This document shows positions 1 to 5,689 of a stretch of DNA of 12,848 nt, piece after piece. The first letter of the stretch is position 1; each line of letters starts with the position of its first letter. Source of the DNA: Thermocrinis sp. (GTDB lineage Bacteria > Aquificota > Aquificia > Aquificales > Aquificaceae). The stretch lies in NCBI GenBank assembly GCA_022759285.1, contig JAEMPM010000066.1:1-12848 (forward strand). Reading direction: 5' to 3'. The notes beneath the pieces were generated by a model. It worked only from the letters and a program-made list of their open reading frames with translations, was not told where the DNA came from and did not search any database. The position numbers and the translations under genes were made by a program.

Positions 1-78
1 AGACCATCTAAAGGTTCGGACGATAGCATGGTCATAGAGGGGACCAAGCTGTTGGAAGGGTCCAGGGGGAAATCCTAA
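1..78 (+). CDS. C-terminal tail of an unrecognised protein (5' end outside the window)
   Basis: Frame 1 is open from the first base to a TAA at 76-78 and gives 25 residues ending in IEGTKLLEGSRGKS. Codon choice (AGG, AAG, ATA, GAG) matches the other genes here, so it is probably a real coding end. I do not recognise the family; the fragment is too short for a call. The stop codon shares its last base with the ATG of the next small ORF (TAATG), which suggests translational coupling. Confidence 0.4.
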   Translation, partial: RPSKGSDDSMVIEGTKLLEGSRGKS

Positions 79-188
79 TGAGGCAACCCCTGAAGGGTAA
101 AAAGGTTCTCATAAAGAGAGAGTTTAGGGAACTTATCAAAGAACACGTTCTAAAGCTTAAGGAGGATATGGTTTTAGAAATCTTTTAG
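78..188 (+). CDS. Small 36-residue hypothetical protein, coupled to the upstream gene
   Basis: ATG at 78-80 overlaps the preceding TAA (TAATG), and the ORF runs to TAG at 186-188. A purine-rich AGGGGGA stretch at about 64-70 sits a sensible distance upstream as a Shine-Dalgarno sequence. The product begins MRQPLKGKKVLIKREF and continues as a charged, Lys/Glu-rich segment that could form one amphipathic helix, ending in VLEIF. No family is recognised. Codon use resembles the neighbours. It could be a genuine small protein or the tail of the upstream gene displaced by a frameshift; the good ribosome binding site favours a separate gene. It ends 12 bases before the convergent tRNA gene. Confidence 0.4.
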   Translation: MRQPLKGKKVLIKREFRELIKEHVLKLKEDMVLEIF

Positions 189-200
189 GAAATTGGTAAA

Positions 201-273
201 TAGGCGCAGGCGGACTCGAACCGCCGACCTCTGGCGTGTCGGGCCAGCGCTCTGCCAGCTGAGCTATGCGCCT
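201..273 (-). tRNA. tRNA-Val(GAC) with an atypical C33
   Basis: On the minus strand 73 bases fold as a full cloverleaf. The acceptor stem AGGCGCA pairs with TGCGCCT. The D stem GCTC/GAGC carries G18 and G19. The anticodon stem is CTGGC/GCCAG around the loop CCGACAC, and the T stem GGCGG/CCGCC carries loop TTCGAGT. The variable loop is AGGTC, giving the usual G15-C48 pair. Anticodon GAC with discriminator A73 fits valine and argues against aspartate (GTC with G73). No CCA is encoded, so the CCA-adding enzyme would be needed. The oddity is C at position 33, where U is nearly invariant because it makes the anticodon U-turn; 32 and 38 are both C. A TATAAT on the minus strand at 288-283 lies 9 bases upstream of the mature 5' end. 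Confidence 0.93.
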
Positions 274-278
274 TAGCC

Positions 279-288
279 TATAATTATA
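279..288. promoter_or_regulatory. Palindromic bidirectional -10 element between tRNA-Val and the SDR gene
   Basis: The ten bases TATAATTATA are their own reverse complement, so TATAAT is present on the plus strand (279-284) and on the minus strand (288-283). The plus copy would start transcription at about 290-295, at or just before the SDR start codon; the minus copy would start just before the tRNA 5' end. No good -35 hexamer is visible at the right distance on either side (one side lies inside the tRNA gene, the other inside the SDR gene). Confidence 0.6.
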
Positions 289-294
289 ACTCAA

Positions 295-1023
295 ATGCAA
301 AAAGTTGCTTTAATAACCGGTGCAAGGCGTGTGGGCTTTGAAATTGCCAAAGGGCTTTTGAAGGAAGGCTGGCAATTGGCGATAGTTTATTACACCTCCC
401 AAGATGTAGTGGAGGAATTAAAAAAATACGGAGAGGTCGAAGGAATAAAGGCTGACCTTTCGGACTTTTCTTCCTACCAAAGGGTGGTGGCTCAGACGGT
501 AGAGAGATTCGGAAGAGTGGATGCCTTTTTGCATCTGGCGAGTCCTTACTATCCCACTCCTTTGGAGAGCATTAGCCTTGAGGATTTCATGAAACACCTT
601 ATGCCCATAGCCACCGCCTTCTTATTTTTGACTAAAGAGTGTGCCAAGCATATGCAAAGGAACAAGCAAAGTCCCAAGGGAAGGATAGTTGCCTTTGGCG
701 ATTGGGCTACCAACACCGCTCCCTACAAAAACTATTCTGCATATTTCCTTGCTAAGGGGGCATTACATACCGCGATAAAGGTTCTGGCGAAGGAGTTAGC
801 ACCGCACATTTTGGTAAATGGCATAGCCTTGGGTCCTACCTTAAAGCCTCCTGACTTTTCCAAAGAAATGTGGGACGCCTACATACAAAAAACGCCCTTA
901 AAGAGGGAGGTATCCTTGGAAGATGTGGTGGAGTTAACAAAATATCTGCTAAGGGTTGAGAGCCTGACCGGCGAGATCATAAACTTAGACAGCGGAAGGC
1001 ACGTGGCGGGCGAATGCACTTAA
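295..1023 (+). CDS. Short-chain dehydrogenase/reductase, pteridine-reductase (PTR1/FolM)-like
   Basis: A 242-residue cytosolic NAD(P)H-dependent reductase of the SDR superfamily with a Rossmann fold. The N-terminal TGARRVG (8-14) is the cofactor-binding glycine motif in the arginine-rich form seen in pteridine reductases, and ASPYYPTPL (82-90) resembles the ASSFYPTPL-type segment of that subgroup. The active site has Y150 and K154 (YxxxK). The usual catalytic Ser position is occupied by the G135-D136 pair; PTR1-type enzymes use Asp there. The Asn of the usual NxxxP/NLxAPF segment is not present (the region reads PIATAFLF, 104-111). A role in reducing a pterin or folate is inferred, with a FabG-like ketoreductase as the alternative. 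An in-frame TAG at 274-276 leaves ATG 295 as the only sensible start, and it has no Shine-Dalgarno sequence, so the mRNA may be leaderless. Its stop overlaps the convergent ydcH-like gene by 4 bases. Confidence 0.85.
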   Translation: MQKVALITGARRVGFEIAKGLLKEGWQLAIVYYTSQDVVEELKKYGEVEGIKADLSDFSSYQRVVAQTVERFGRVDAFLHLASPYYPTPLESISLEDFMKHLMPIATAFLFLTKECAKHMQRNKQSPKGRIVAFGDWATNTAPYKNYSAYFLAKGALHTAIKVLAKELAPHILVNGIALGPTLKPPDFSKEMWDAYIQKTPLKREVSLEDVVELTKYLLRVESLTGEIINLDSGRHVAGECT

Positions 1024-1247
1024 GCCTTTTGGCTGTTTATAAATTCCTGAATTTTCAACTCCATCATATCCTTATGATAGAGCCTCTCCCTTTTGAGCTT
1101 CTCCAGTTCCATCTCCAAGTCATGGGTCATGGGATGATGCTTTTCCAACTTGTCTATTTGCTTGTCAAGCTCCTCGTGCTTTTCGTAGTGATACCTAAAT
1201 TCTTTGTCCTCCTGAAGAAGCTTTTGGATAACCTCTTCCCTTGTCAT
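1020..1247 (-). CDS. YdcH/DUF465-family coiled-coil protein
   Basis: A 75-residue, highly charged, almost entirely helical protein without a signal peptide or membrane segment. The pattern LLQEDKEFRYHYEKHEELDKQ (10-30), with its D-x-E-F then H-x-x-L-D, is typical of the small YdcH (DUF465) family, followed by a second helix of Leu/Glu/Lys heptads (about 43-70). The family's biochemical role is not established. The ATG shares bases with the TGA of the upstream membrane-protein gene (ATGA, 1247-1244), and GGAGGA about 8 bases upstream is a strong ribosome binding site. It is the last gene of the rpmE-prfA-dnaG-truA operon. Its stop codon lies in the TTAA shared with the end of the convergent SDR gene. 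Confidence 0.8.
   Translation of the reverse strand: MTREEVIQKLLQEDKEFRYHYEKHEELDKQIDKLEKHHPMTHDLEMELEKLKRERLYHKDMMELKIQEFINSQKA
1023..1038 (+). terminator. Weak possible terminator hairpin for the SDR gene
   Basis: AGCC (1023-1026), loop TTTT, GGCT (1031-1034), then GTTTAT. The stem is only 4 bp (one or two more pairs if G1035 bulges) and the U tract is short, so this is a marginal candidate; it lies within the convergent ydcH-like reading frame. Confidence 0.2.
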
Positions 1248-1651
1248 ATTATGTCCTCCTCTTTTGGTCTTAATAATATTAAACCAGAAACCGTTAACAG
1301 GTAGCCTTCAATCAAAAGGGCAAGGCTTGCAAAGACTATAAAAGCAAAAAAGCTAAAGGCAAAGGGAATACTCACCAAAAAGTAGAGCCAAAAGTAGCGG
1401 GTGGTTGCCCTTTGGCTCCAGTGGGGCTCTTCCATTTTGATGGGAAATAACCTTTTACGCAAAAACAGGGCTAAGGAAATAAAAATTACACCCAAGATTA
1501 GATTAAAGGCGAGCATGCCCAAGACCAAGTTGGGATGCAAAGGCAGTTTAAAGTAAGGATACAAGGGAAGGCACGCAAAGAATACAAGGCTAGTAAAGCC
1601 CAAAGTTGCAAAGAAGAACTGTCTTGCCCTTTTAAAATATAGCTCCTTCAT
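1244..1651 (-). CDS. Hypothetical four-helix integral membrane protein
   Basis: 135 residues beginning MKELYFKRARQ. Four hydrophobic stretches at about 11-33, 41-64, 86-102 and 106-127 suggest four transmembrane helices. A basic, Arg/Lys-containing loop (about 65-85, RKRLFPIK) lies between helices 2 and 3, and the C-terminus RPKEEDII is charged. No catalytic motif and no family were recognised. The start chosen is the ATG at 1651-1649, which overlaps the truA TGA as ATGA and has AGAAGG upstream; a longer reading from 1702 would need a start deep inside truA. It also overlaps the next gene as ATGA, so it is translationally coupled on both sides. Function is unknown; position alone does not show a link to tRNA modification or replication. 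Confidence 0.75.
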   Translation of the reverse strand: MKELYFKRARQFFFATLGFTSLVFFACLPLYPYFKLPLHPNLVLGMLAFNLILGVIFISLALFLRKRLFPIKMEEPHWSQRATTRYFWLYFLVSIPFAFSFFAFIVFASLALLIEGYLLTVSGLILLRPKEEDII

Positions 1652-2370
1652 AGAAAAACCTTCTCTAAGGTTAAACCCTTTGCCTTTGCGGTGTAGGGGC
1701 ACTTTTTTCCCTTTAAAAACTCCCTTATGTCCTCTAAGGAAAGCTTGCCCATTCCCAAGTATATAAGGGCACCTGCTATGCGCCTTACCATGTATCTTAA
1801 AAATCTCTTTGCCCTCACTTTTATCTCCACTATGCCTTCATTTTCCACCACCTCGCACTCTTCAATCTTCACAAAAGGATTTTCTTCTCCCTCCAGTTTG
1901 GCAAAACCTGAAAAGTCATGCATGCCCAAAAATAGCTCGGAAGCCTTTTTCATCTCTTCAACTTCTAGAGTATAAGGTATCCTCCAGACGAAGGGTTCCA
2001 GAAAGGGATTCCTTGCGTGAGAAGGGTAGACCCTGTATACGTAGAGTTTTCCCTTCACCGAATACCTTGCGTTAAAGTTTTCTTCCGCCAGCCATACCTC
2101 AGAAACTCCCACATCCTCTGGCAAGAGCGCATTTAGTGCCTTCAAGAGATTATTCGGGGGAAAGAACCTTGAAGCTTTGAAGTTTGCTATGTAGTCTTTC
2201 GCATGCACGCCCGCATCCGTCCTGCAACAGCCCGTCGGTCTTATGTTCCCTCCAAACAGTTCGCCAATAGCCCTTTCCAAAACTCCCTGCACAGTCCTTA
2301 AGTTCGGTTGCACCTGCCAACCGTGGAAGTTTGTGCCCACAAAGGAAAGCCGAAGGCAGTAATTATACAT
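1648..2370 (-). CDS. truA: tRNA pseudouridine synthase A (TruA)
   Basis: A 240-residue enzyme that converts uridines at positions 38-40 of the tRNA anticodon arm to pseudouridine. The signature CCRTDAGVHAKDY (48-60) contains the catalytic aspartate D52. The N-terminal LSFVGTNFHGWQVQPNLRTVQG (8-29) matches the family's F.G...HGWQ.Q....TVQ block. LRYMVRRIAGALIYLGMGKL (about 192-211) is the conserved C-terminal RNA-binding/active-site segment. Length is normal to slightly short. The ATG at 2370 lies 8 bases inside the end of dnaG, with GAGGA upstream as ribosome binding site, and its TGA overlaps the start of the membrane-protein gene. It is expressed as part of the rpmE-prfA-dnaG operon. Confidence 0.96.
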   Translation of the reverse strand: MYNYCLRLSFVGTNFHGWQVQPNLRTVQGVLERAIGELFGGNIRPTGCCRTDAGVHAKDYIANFKASRFFPPNNLLKALNALLPEDVGVSEVWLAEENFNARYSVKGKLYVYRVYPSHARNPFLEPFVWRIPYTLEVEEMKKASELFLGMHDFSGFAKLEGEENPFVKIEECEVVENEGIVEIKVRAKRFLRYMVRRIAGALIYLGMGKLSLEDIREFLKGKKCPYTAKAKGLTLEKVFL

Positions 2371-3904
2371 TTCTAATTCCTCTGAGCCTAACAGGTACTT
2401 TCCTACTTCTTATCTTTTCCAAACTAACCTCCTCCTCCACACTTGGGTCTGGCGTTAGCTTTTTTAGGCTCTCCTCGAAGGCTCTCTGTGGGTCATAAAA
2501 GCTCTGTCTTTTAATCTCCTCTGGGATAAGGTGATAGTCCCCTCTGATTATGGCTTCTGCCAACTCCATGGCATAGGGAGAGAGGTTAACCTTTTTTAAG
2601 AGCTCATCGCCACCGAGCCCTATGTATAGCCCGTAGAGGAATACCCTTTCGTGGTAGCTTAGCTTTTGTCCCTCCCTTGAGCTTTCTAATTTCTTCTGAC
2701 GGGAGAGATGCTCCCCTATCTTCTCCTTTAGAACCGCCATTGGTAGGTTTGTTCTCTTTGAGAGCGTACTCAAAAGTTCCATCTGGCGGACTTTGTCCTT
2801 TACAAAGGCACAAAAATAAAGGTAATCTTCTAAAGCCTGCTTGCTGTTTTCCTTTAAAAGGCTATCAAAGATCTCCTCCGCGCTTTCTATGGATTTTCTT
2901 AGCTCACTGGCAAACTTTTTTACGTAGGTGTCTGGATCTTCTCCCTCTGGGAGCAAAAGAACCTTTACCTTTAGTCCTTCCCTTAAAAGGTAGGGTGTAG
3001 TTTGTCTTACTGCCCTCCTGCCCGCTTGGTCTCCATCAAACAGTAGCACCACCTCCTGCACATAGGCGGATAAAAGCCTTGCGTGTTCTTGTCCAAAGGA
3101 GGTTCCCATCACCGCTACCGTCTCTTGAAAGCCCTCCTGATGCATACTCATTACATCAAAGTACCCTTCTACAAGGATCGCCCTCTTTCTCTCCTTTATA
3201 TAGCTAAGCCCTTCATAAAAGCCAAAGAGAATTTCTCTTTTTTTGAAAAACTCCGTCTCGGGAGAGTTTATGTATTTGGGACCCGTATCCGTCAGAGTTC
3301 TACCACCAAAGCCTACGGTGTTTCCCCTTTGGTCCCTTATGGGAATGATGAGTCTACCAGCAAAGAGGTCCTTGTAATGTTTTTCGTCTATCTTTAAAAG
3401 GTTTCCTGTCTTCTCGTAGAGGGATAACAGTTGGTTTTCCCTCAGAAAGTCCAAAAGTTCTTCTGAGGAGGGCGAGTATCCTAGCCTGAACTTCTTTATA
3501 GTCCTCTCTGATATACCTCTCTCTTTGAGGTAATCAATCACCTTTGGATATTCCCTAAGCTTTCTGTGGTAGTATTCCGCCACCAGGTTAAGGGCGTTCA
3601 AAAGGTTTTCGTCCTTTTTTTTGCGCTCCAGCTTGACAGGTATTTTGTACTTTTTTGCCAGTTCTAAGAGGGCTTCCGTATAGGTCAGGTTTTCGTAGAG
3701 CGCCACAAACTTTACCGCATCGCCCCCCACATCACAACCAAAGCACTTCCATATACCCTTTGAGGGAGATACATACAAAGAGGGATTGTTGTCTGGATGA
3801 AAGGGACACCTTGCCCTGTAGTTACTGCCGCATCTCTCAAGGTCTATGTAAGAGGAGATTACATCCACTATGTCAAGTTTTTTTACTACCTCTCTGAGGT
3901 CCAT
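2363..3904 (-). CDS. dnaG: DNA primase (DnaG)
   Basis: A 513-residue bacterial-type primase that makes RNA primers for lagging-strand synthesis with the replicative helicase. An N-terminal CHC2 zinc ribbon has ligands C33, H36, C54 and C57. The RNA-polymerase core contains GRLIIPI (183-189) and GFGGR (198-202), and the Toprim domain has the acidic residues E246 (VEGYFD) and D290/D292 (DGDQAG). The remaining C-terminal part (about 380-513) is shorter than in E. coli (581 residues total), consistent with the short primases of Aquificales and a reduced helicase-interaction domain. The start codon is one base downstream of the prfA stop and the end overlaps truA by 8 bases. A run of eight A's (plus-strand T run 3615-3622) encodes K95-K97 at the linker after the zinc domain. 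Confidence 0.97.
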   Translation of the reverse strand: MDLREVVKKLDIVDVISSYIDLERCGSNYRARCPFHPDNNPSLYVSPSKGIWKCFGCDVGGDAVKFVALYENLTYTEALLELAKKYKIPVKLERKKKDENLLNALNLVAEYYHRKLREYPKVIDYLKERGISERTIKKFRLGYSPSSEELLDFLRENQLLSLYEKTGNLLKIDEKHYKDLFAGRLIIPIRDQRGNTVGFGGRTLTDTGPKYINSPETEFFKKREILFGFYEGLSYIKERKRAILVEGYFDVMSMHQEGFQETVAVMGTSFGQEHARLLSAYVQEVVLLFDGDQAGRRAVRQTTPYLLREGLKVKVLLLPEGEDPDTYVKKFASELRKSIESAEEIFDSLLKENSKQALEDYLYFCAFVKDKVRQMELLSTLSKRTNLPMAVLKEKIGEHLSRQKKLESSREGQKLSYHERVFLYGLYIGLGGDELLKKVNLSPYAMELAEAIIRGDYHLIPEEIKRQSFYDPQRAFEESLKKLTPDPSVEEEVSLEKIRSRKVPVRLRGIRNV

Positions 3905-3905
3905 A

Positions 3906-4988
3906 TCAAACCTCTTGCAGCGAGGCGCGCAGTCTCTCCTCTATCTCGTGCTCTTCTAAGGCGGAGATGATCTCGTCAAGCTTTCCTTCTAGGATGTCCT
4001 GAAGGCGGTGGGAGGTGTAGTTAATGCGATGGTCTGTAACTCTGTTTTGTGGGAAGTTGTAGGTTCTGATCTTTTCGCTTCTTTCCCCAGTTCCCACCTG
4101 TTCCCTCCTCTCCTGTGCGATCTTTTCTTCTTTTTGCCTCTCGTAGTAATCCTTTAACCTTGCGTAAAGTATTTTCATAGCCTTTAGTTTATTCTGAAAT
4201 TGAGAACGCTCGTCTTGGCAAGTTACCACTATCCCCGTAGGTATGTGGGTAATCCGGACTGCAGTTTCAGTAGTATTCACATACTGCCCACCAGCACCAC
4301 TGGCACGAAAGGTTTCTATCTTTAAGTCCTCTGGGTTTATTTGCACCTCTGTCTCGTCTGCCTCAGGAAGAACAGCCACCGTGGCGGTAGAAGTGTGTAT
4401 TCTTCCTCCTGATTCTGTTTTTGGCACCCTTTGGACCCTATGAACCCCACTTTCGTACTTTAGCTTTGAGTAGGCATCCTTACCTTCAATTAAGACTATA
4501 ACCTCCTTGTATCCTCCAAGTCCTGTTTTTTGGGCGCTCAGTATGGAAAACTTCCAGCCTTTTTCCTCTGCGTACTTTTGATACATGTTCAGTAAATCGG
4601 CAGCAAAGAGGGCAGCCTCTTCGCCACCAACCCCCGCCCTGATCTCCAGTATAACATTTTTAGAGTCCTTTTCATCCTTAGGAACCAACAGCCGTTTTAT
4701 CTCCTTTTCTAACTCCTCCTTTTCTTTTTCTAACCTTTTGAGTTCCTCCTTTGCTAAATCTTCAAACTCCTTGTTTTCCAAAAGCTCCTTAGCAAATTCA
4801 ATATCCTTCTTTATCTTTACGTATCTGTTGTATGCCTCGTAGGCAGGCTCCAACTCCTTGAATTCTTTGCTTAGCTTAGAGTAAAGGTCTATGTCTTTTA
4901 TGATCTCTGGGTCTGAGAGCTTAGCCTGAAGTTGAATGTATTTTTGGTGTAATACCCGTAGTCTTTCCTCTAAGTCCTTATGAAGCAT
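3906..4988 (-). CDS. prfA: Peptide chain release factor 1
   Basis: A 360-residue class-1 release factor that recognises UAA and UAG and triggers peptide release on the ribosome. The catalytic GGQ tripeptide is at 233-235 in ASGAGGQYVNTTETAVR. The stop-codon-reading tripeptide of RF1 (PxT) is at 189-191 as PKT in RVQRVPKTESGGRIHTS; RF2 would have SPF, so this is RF1. Residues about 60-105 form a Lys/Glu-rich helical region (domain 1). Full length for the family. The start ATG at 4988 overlaps the end of rpmE by 11 bases and the stop is one base before dnaG. The rpmE-prfA adjacency is common in bacteria. Confidence 0.97.
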   Translation of the reverse strand: MLHKDLEERLRVLHQKYIQLQAKLSDPEIIKDIDLYSKLSKEFKELEPAYEAYNRYVKIKKDIEFAKELLENKEFEDLAKEELKRLEKEKEELEKEIKRLLVPKDEKDSKNVILEIRAGVGGEEAALFAADLLNMYQKYAEEKGWKFSILSAQKTGLGGYKEVIVLIEGKDAYSKLKYESGVHRVQRVPKTESGGRIHTSTATVAVLPEADETEVQINPEDLKIETFRASGAGGQYVNTTETAVRITHIPTGIVVTCQDERSQFQNKLKAMKILYARLKDYYERQKEEKIAQERREQVGTGERSEKIRTYNFPQNRVTDHRINYTSHRLQDILEGKLDEIISALEEHEIEERLRASLQEV

Positions 4989-5175
4989 CGATGGACTTTC
5001 CGGTGGCTTCCAGCAGGAAGGGTTTTATCCTCAACTTGCCAGTGTAGAAGGGATGGCACGCGTTGCATACTTCAAGATAGACGGTTCCGCCTTTTGTGGA
5101 AAGCAGTGTAAAGGTATTCCCACATCCGCACACAAAAGTGGTAGGCTTCAATTCAGGATGGATACCCTTCTTCAT
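4978..5175 (-). CDS. rpmE: Ribosomal protein L31 (bL31), zinc-binding form
   Basis: A 65-residue protein of the large ribosomal subunit. Four cysteines in CGC (16, 18) and CNAC (37, 40) make it the zinc-containing C+ form. The start MKKGIHPELKPTTFVC and the block HPFYTGK (41-47) are typical of the family. GGAGGTG a few bases before the ATG is a strong ribosome binding site. It is the first gene of the minus-strand operon continuing into prfA, which it overlaps by 11 bases. A TATAAT on the minus strand at 5213-5208 gives a short leader of about 25 bases. Confidence 0.95.
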   Translation of the reverse strand: MKKGIHPELKPTTFVCGCGNTFTLLSTKGGTVYLEVCNACHPFYTGKLRIKPFLLEATGKSIDAS

Positions 5176-5207
5176 TTTTACACCTCCAAAAGAGTGAGAA
5201 GATATAT

Positions 5208-5213
5208 ATTATA
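5208..5213 (-). promoter_or_regulatory. Probable -10 box of the rpmE-prfA-dnaG-truA operon
   Basis: The minus strand reads TATAAT here, in the near-palindromic AT stretch 5201-5215. Transcription would begin around 5201, leaving about 25 bases before the rpmE ATG. The best -35 candidate is TTGTTT at 5234-5229 with a short 15-base spacer, so the -35 assignment is weak. Confidence 0.5.
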
Positions 5214-5218
5214 TCCCT

Positions 5219-5224
5219 TATAAT
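5219..5224 (+). promoter_or_regulatory. Probable -10 box and ribosome binding site of the dksA-like/adh operon
   Basis: TATAAT at 5219-5224 would start a transcript near 5231. The full anti-Shine-Dalgarno match AAGGAGGT at 5233-5240 then precedes the ATG at 5246 by 5 bases, so the leader is very short. No convincing -35 hexamer is seen. Confidence 0.5.
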
Positions 5225-5245
5225 CAGAAAACAAGGAGGTTTGAT

Positions 5246-5689
5246 ATGCTAACACCAGAACAGTTAAAGGTTCTGAAAGAAAGACTTGAAGAAGAAAAGG
5301 CAAAGCTTTTGGAAAGGTTCAAAAAGATTGAAGATACGCAGAGTAGGATCGGAGAGCAGATAAGGGAACCGGGAGACCAAGAGGACCTAAGCCAGATGAC
5401 TTATACCCAAGAGGTACTTGATAACCTTTCCGCAAGGGAAATGTTCATAATAAGGGAAATAGACTACGCACTACAAAAGATTCAAGCAGGTATCTACGGT
5501 GTATGCGAGTACTGCGGAGAGTACATAGAGTATGAGAGATTGCTGGCTATACCTTGGACTAGATATCATGCAGCCTGCGCAGAAAAAGCAGAGGAAGAAG
5601 GTATAGTACCTACCTATACACCACTTATTTTTGAAGGTACACTGCCGGAGGAAATGGAGATTCAGAGGGAAGATATTACAGAAGCATGA
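5246..5689 (+). CDS. DksA/TraR-family zinc-finger transcription regulator with a C-C-H-C zinc site
   Basis: 147 residues. DksA-type proteins enter the RNA polymerase secondary channel with a coiled-coil and change promoter choice, often with ppGpp. Residues about 4-80 form two long helices. The tip carries D44-x-x-D47-x-S49 in GDQEDLSQ, where DksA has DxxDxA. The zinc finger spans 85-113: C87 and C90 (CEYC) are canonical, but after the expected 17-residue spacer the third ligand position holds H108, then C111 (HAAC) instead of CxxC. His can bind zinc, so the finger is probably intact. A C-terminal extension (114-147) is acidic. The strong AAGGAGGT supports the start. Its TGA overlaps the ATG of the alcohol dehydrogenase, so the two are translationally coupled. 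It may be a DksA paralogue rather than DksA itself. Confidence 0.88.
   Translation: MLTPEQLKVLKERLEEEKAKLLERFKKIEDTQSRIGEQIREPGDQEDLSQMTYTQEVLDNLSAREMFIIREIDYALQKIQAGIYGVCEYCGEYIEYERLLAIPWTRYHAACAEKAEEEGIVPTYTPLIFEGTLPEEMEIQREDITEA

Noticed and set aside
201..273. tRNA-Asp
   Set aside because: The anticodon on the coding (minus) strand is GAC and the discriminator base is A, both fitting valine; aspartate would need GTC and normally G73.
1014..1304. Plus-strand open frame of 96 codons across the end of the SDR gene
   Set aside because: It mirrors the Glu/Lys-rich coiled-coil gene on the other strand as a Leu/Phe/His-rich shadow.
1244..1702. Longer version of the membrane protein starting at 1702 (152 residues)
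   Set aside because: It would begin 55 bases inside truA with a polar N-terminus; the ATG at 1651 has an AGAAGG upstream and the ATGA junction typical of this operon.
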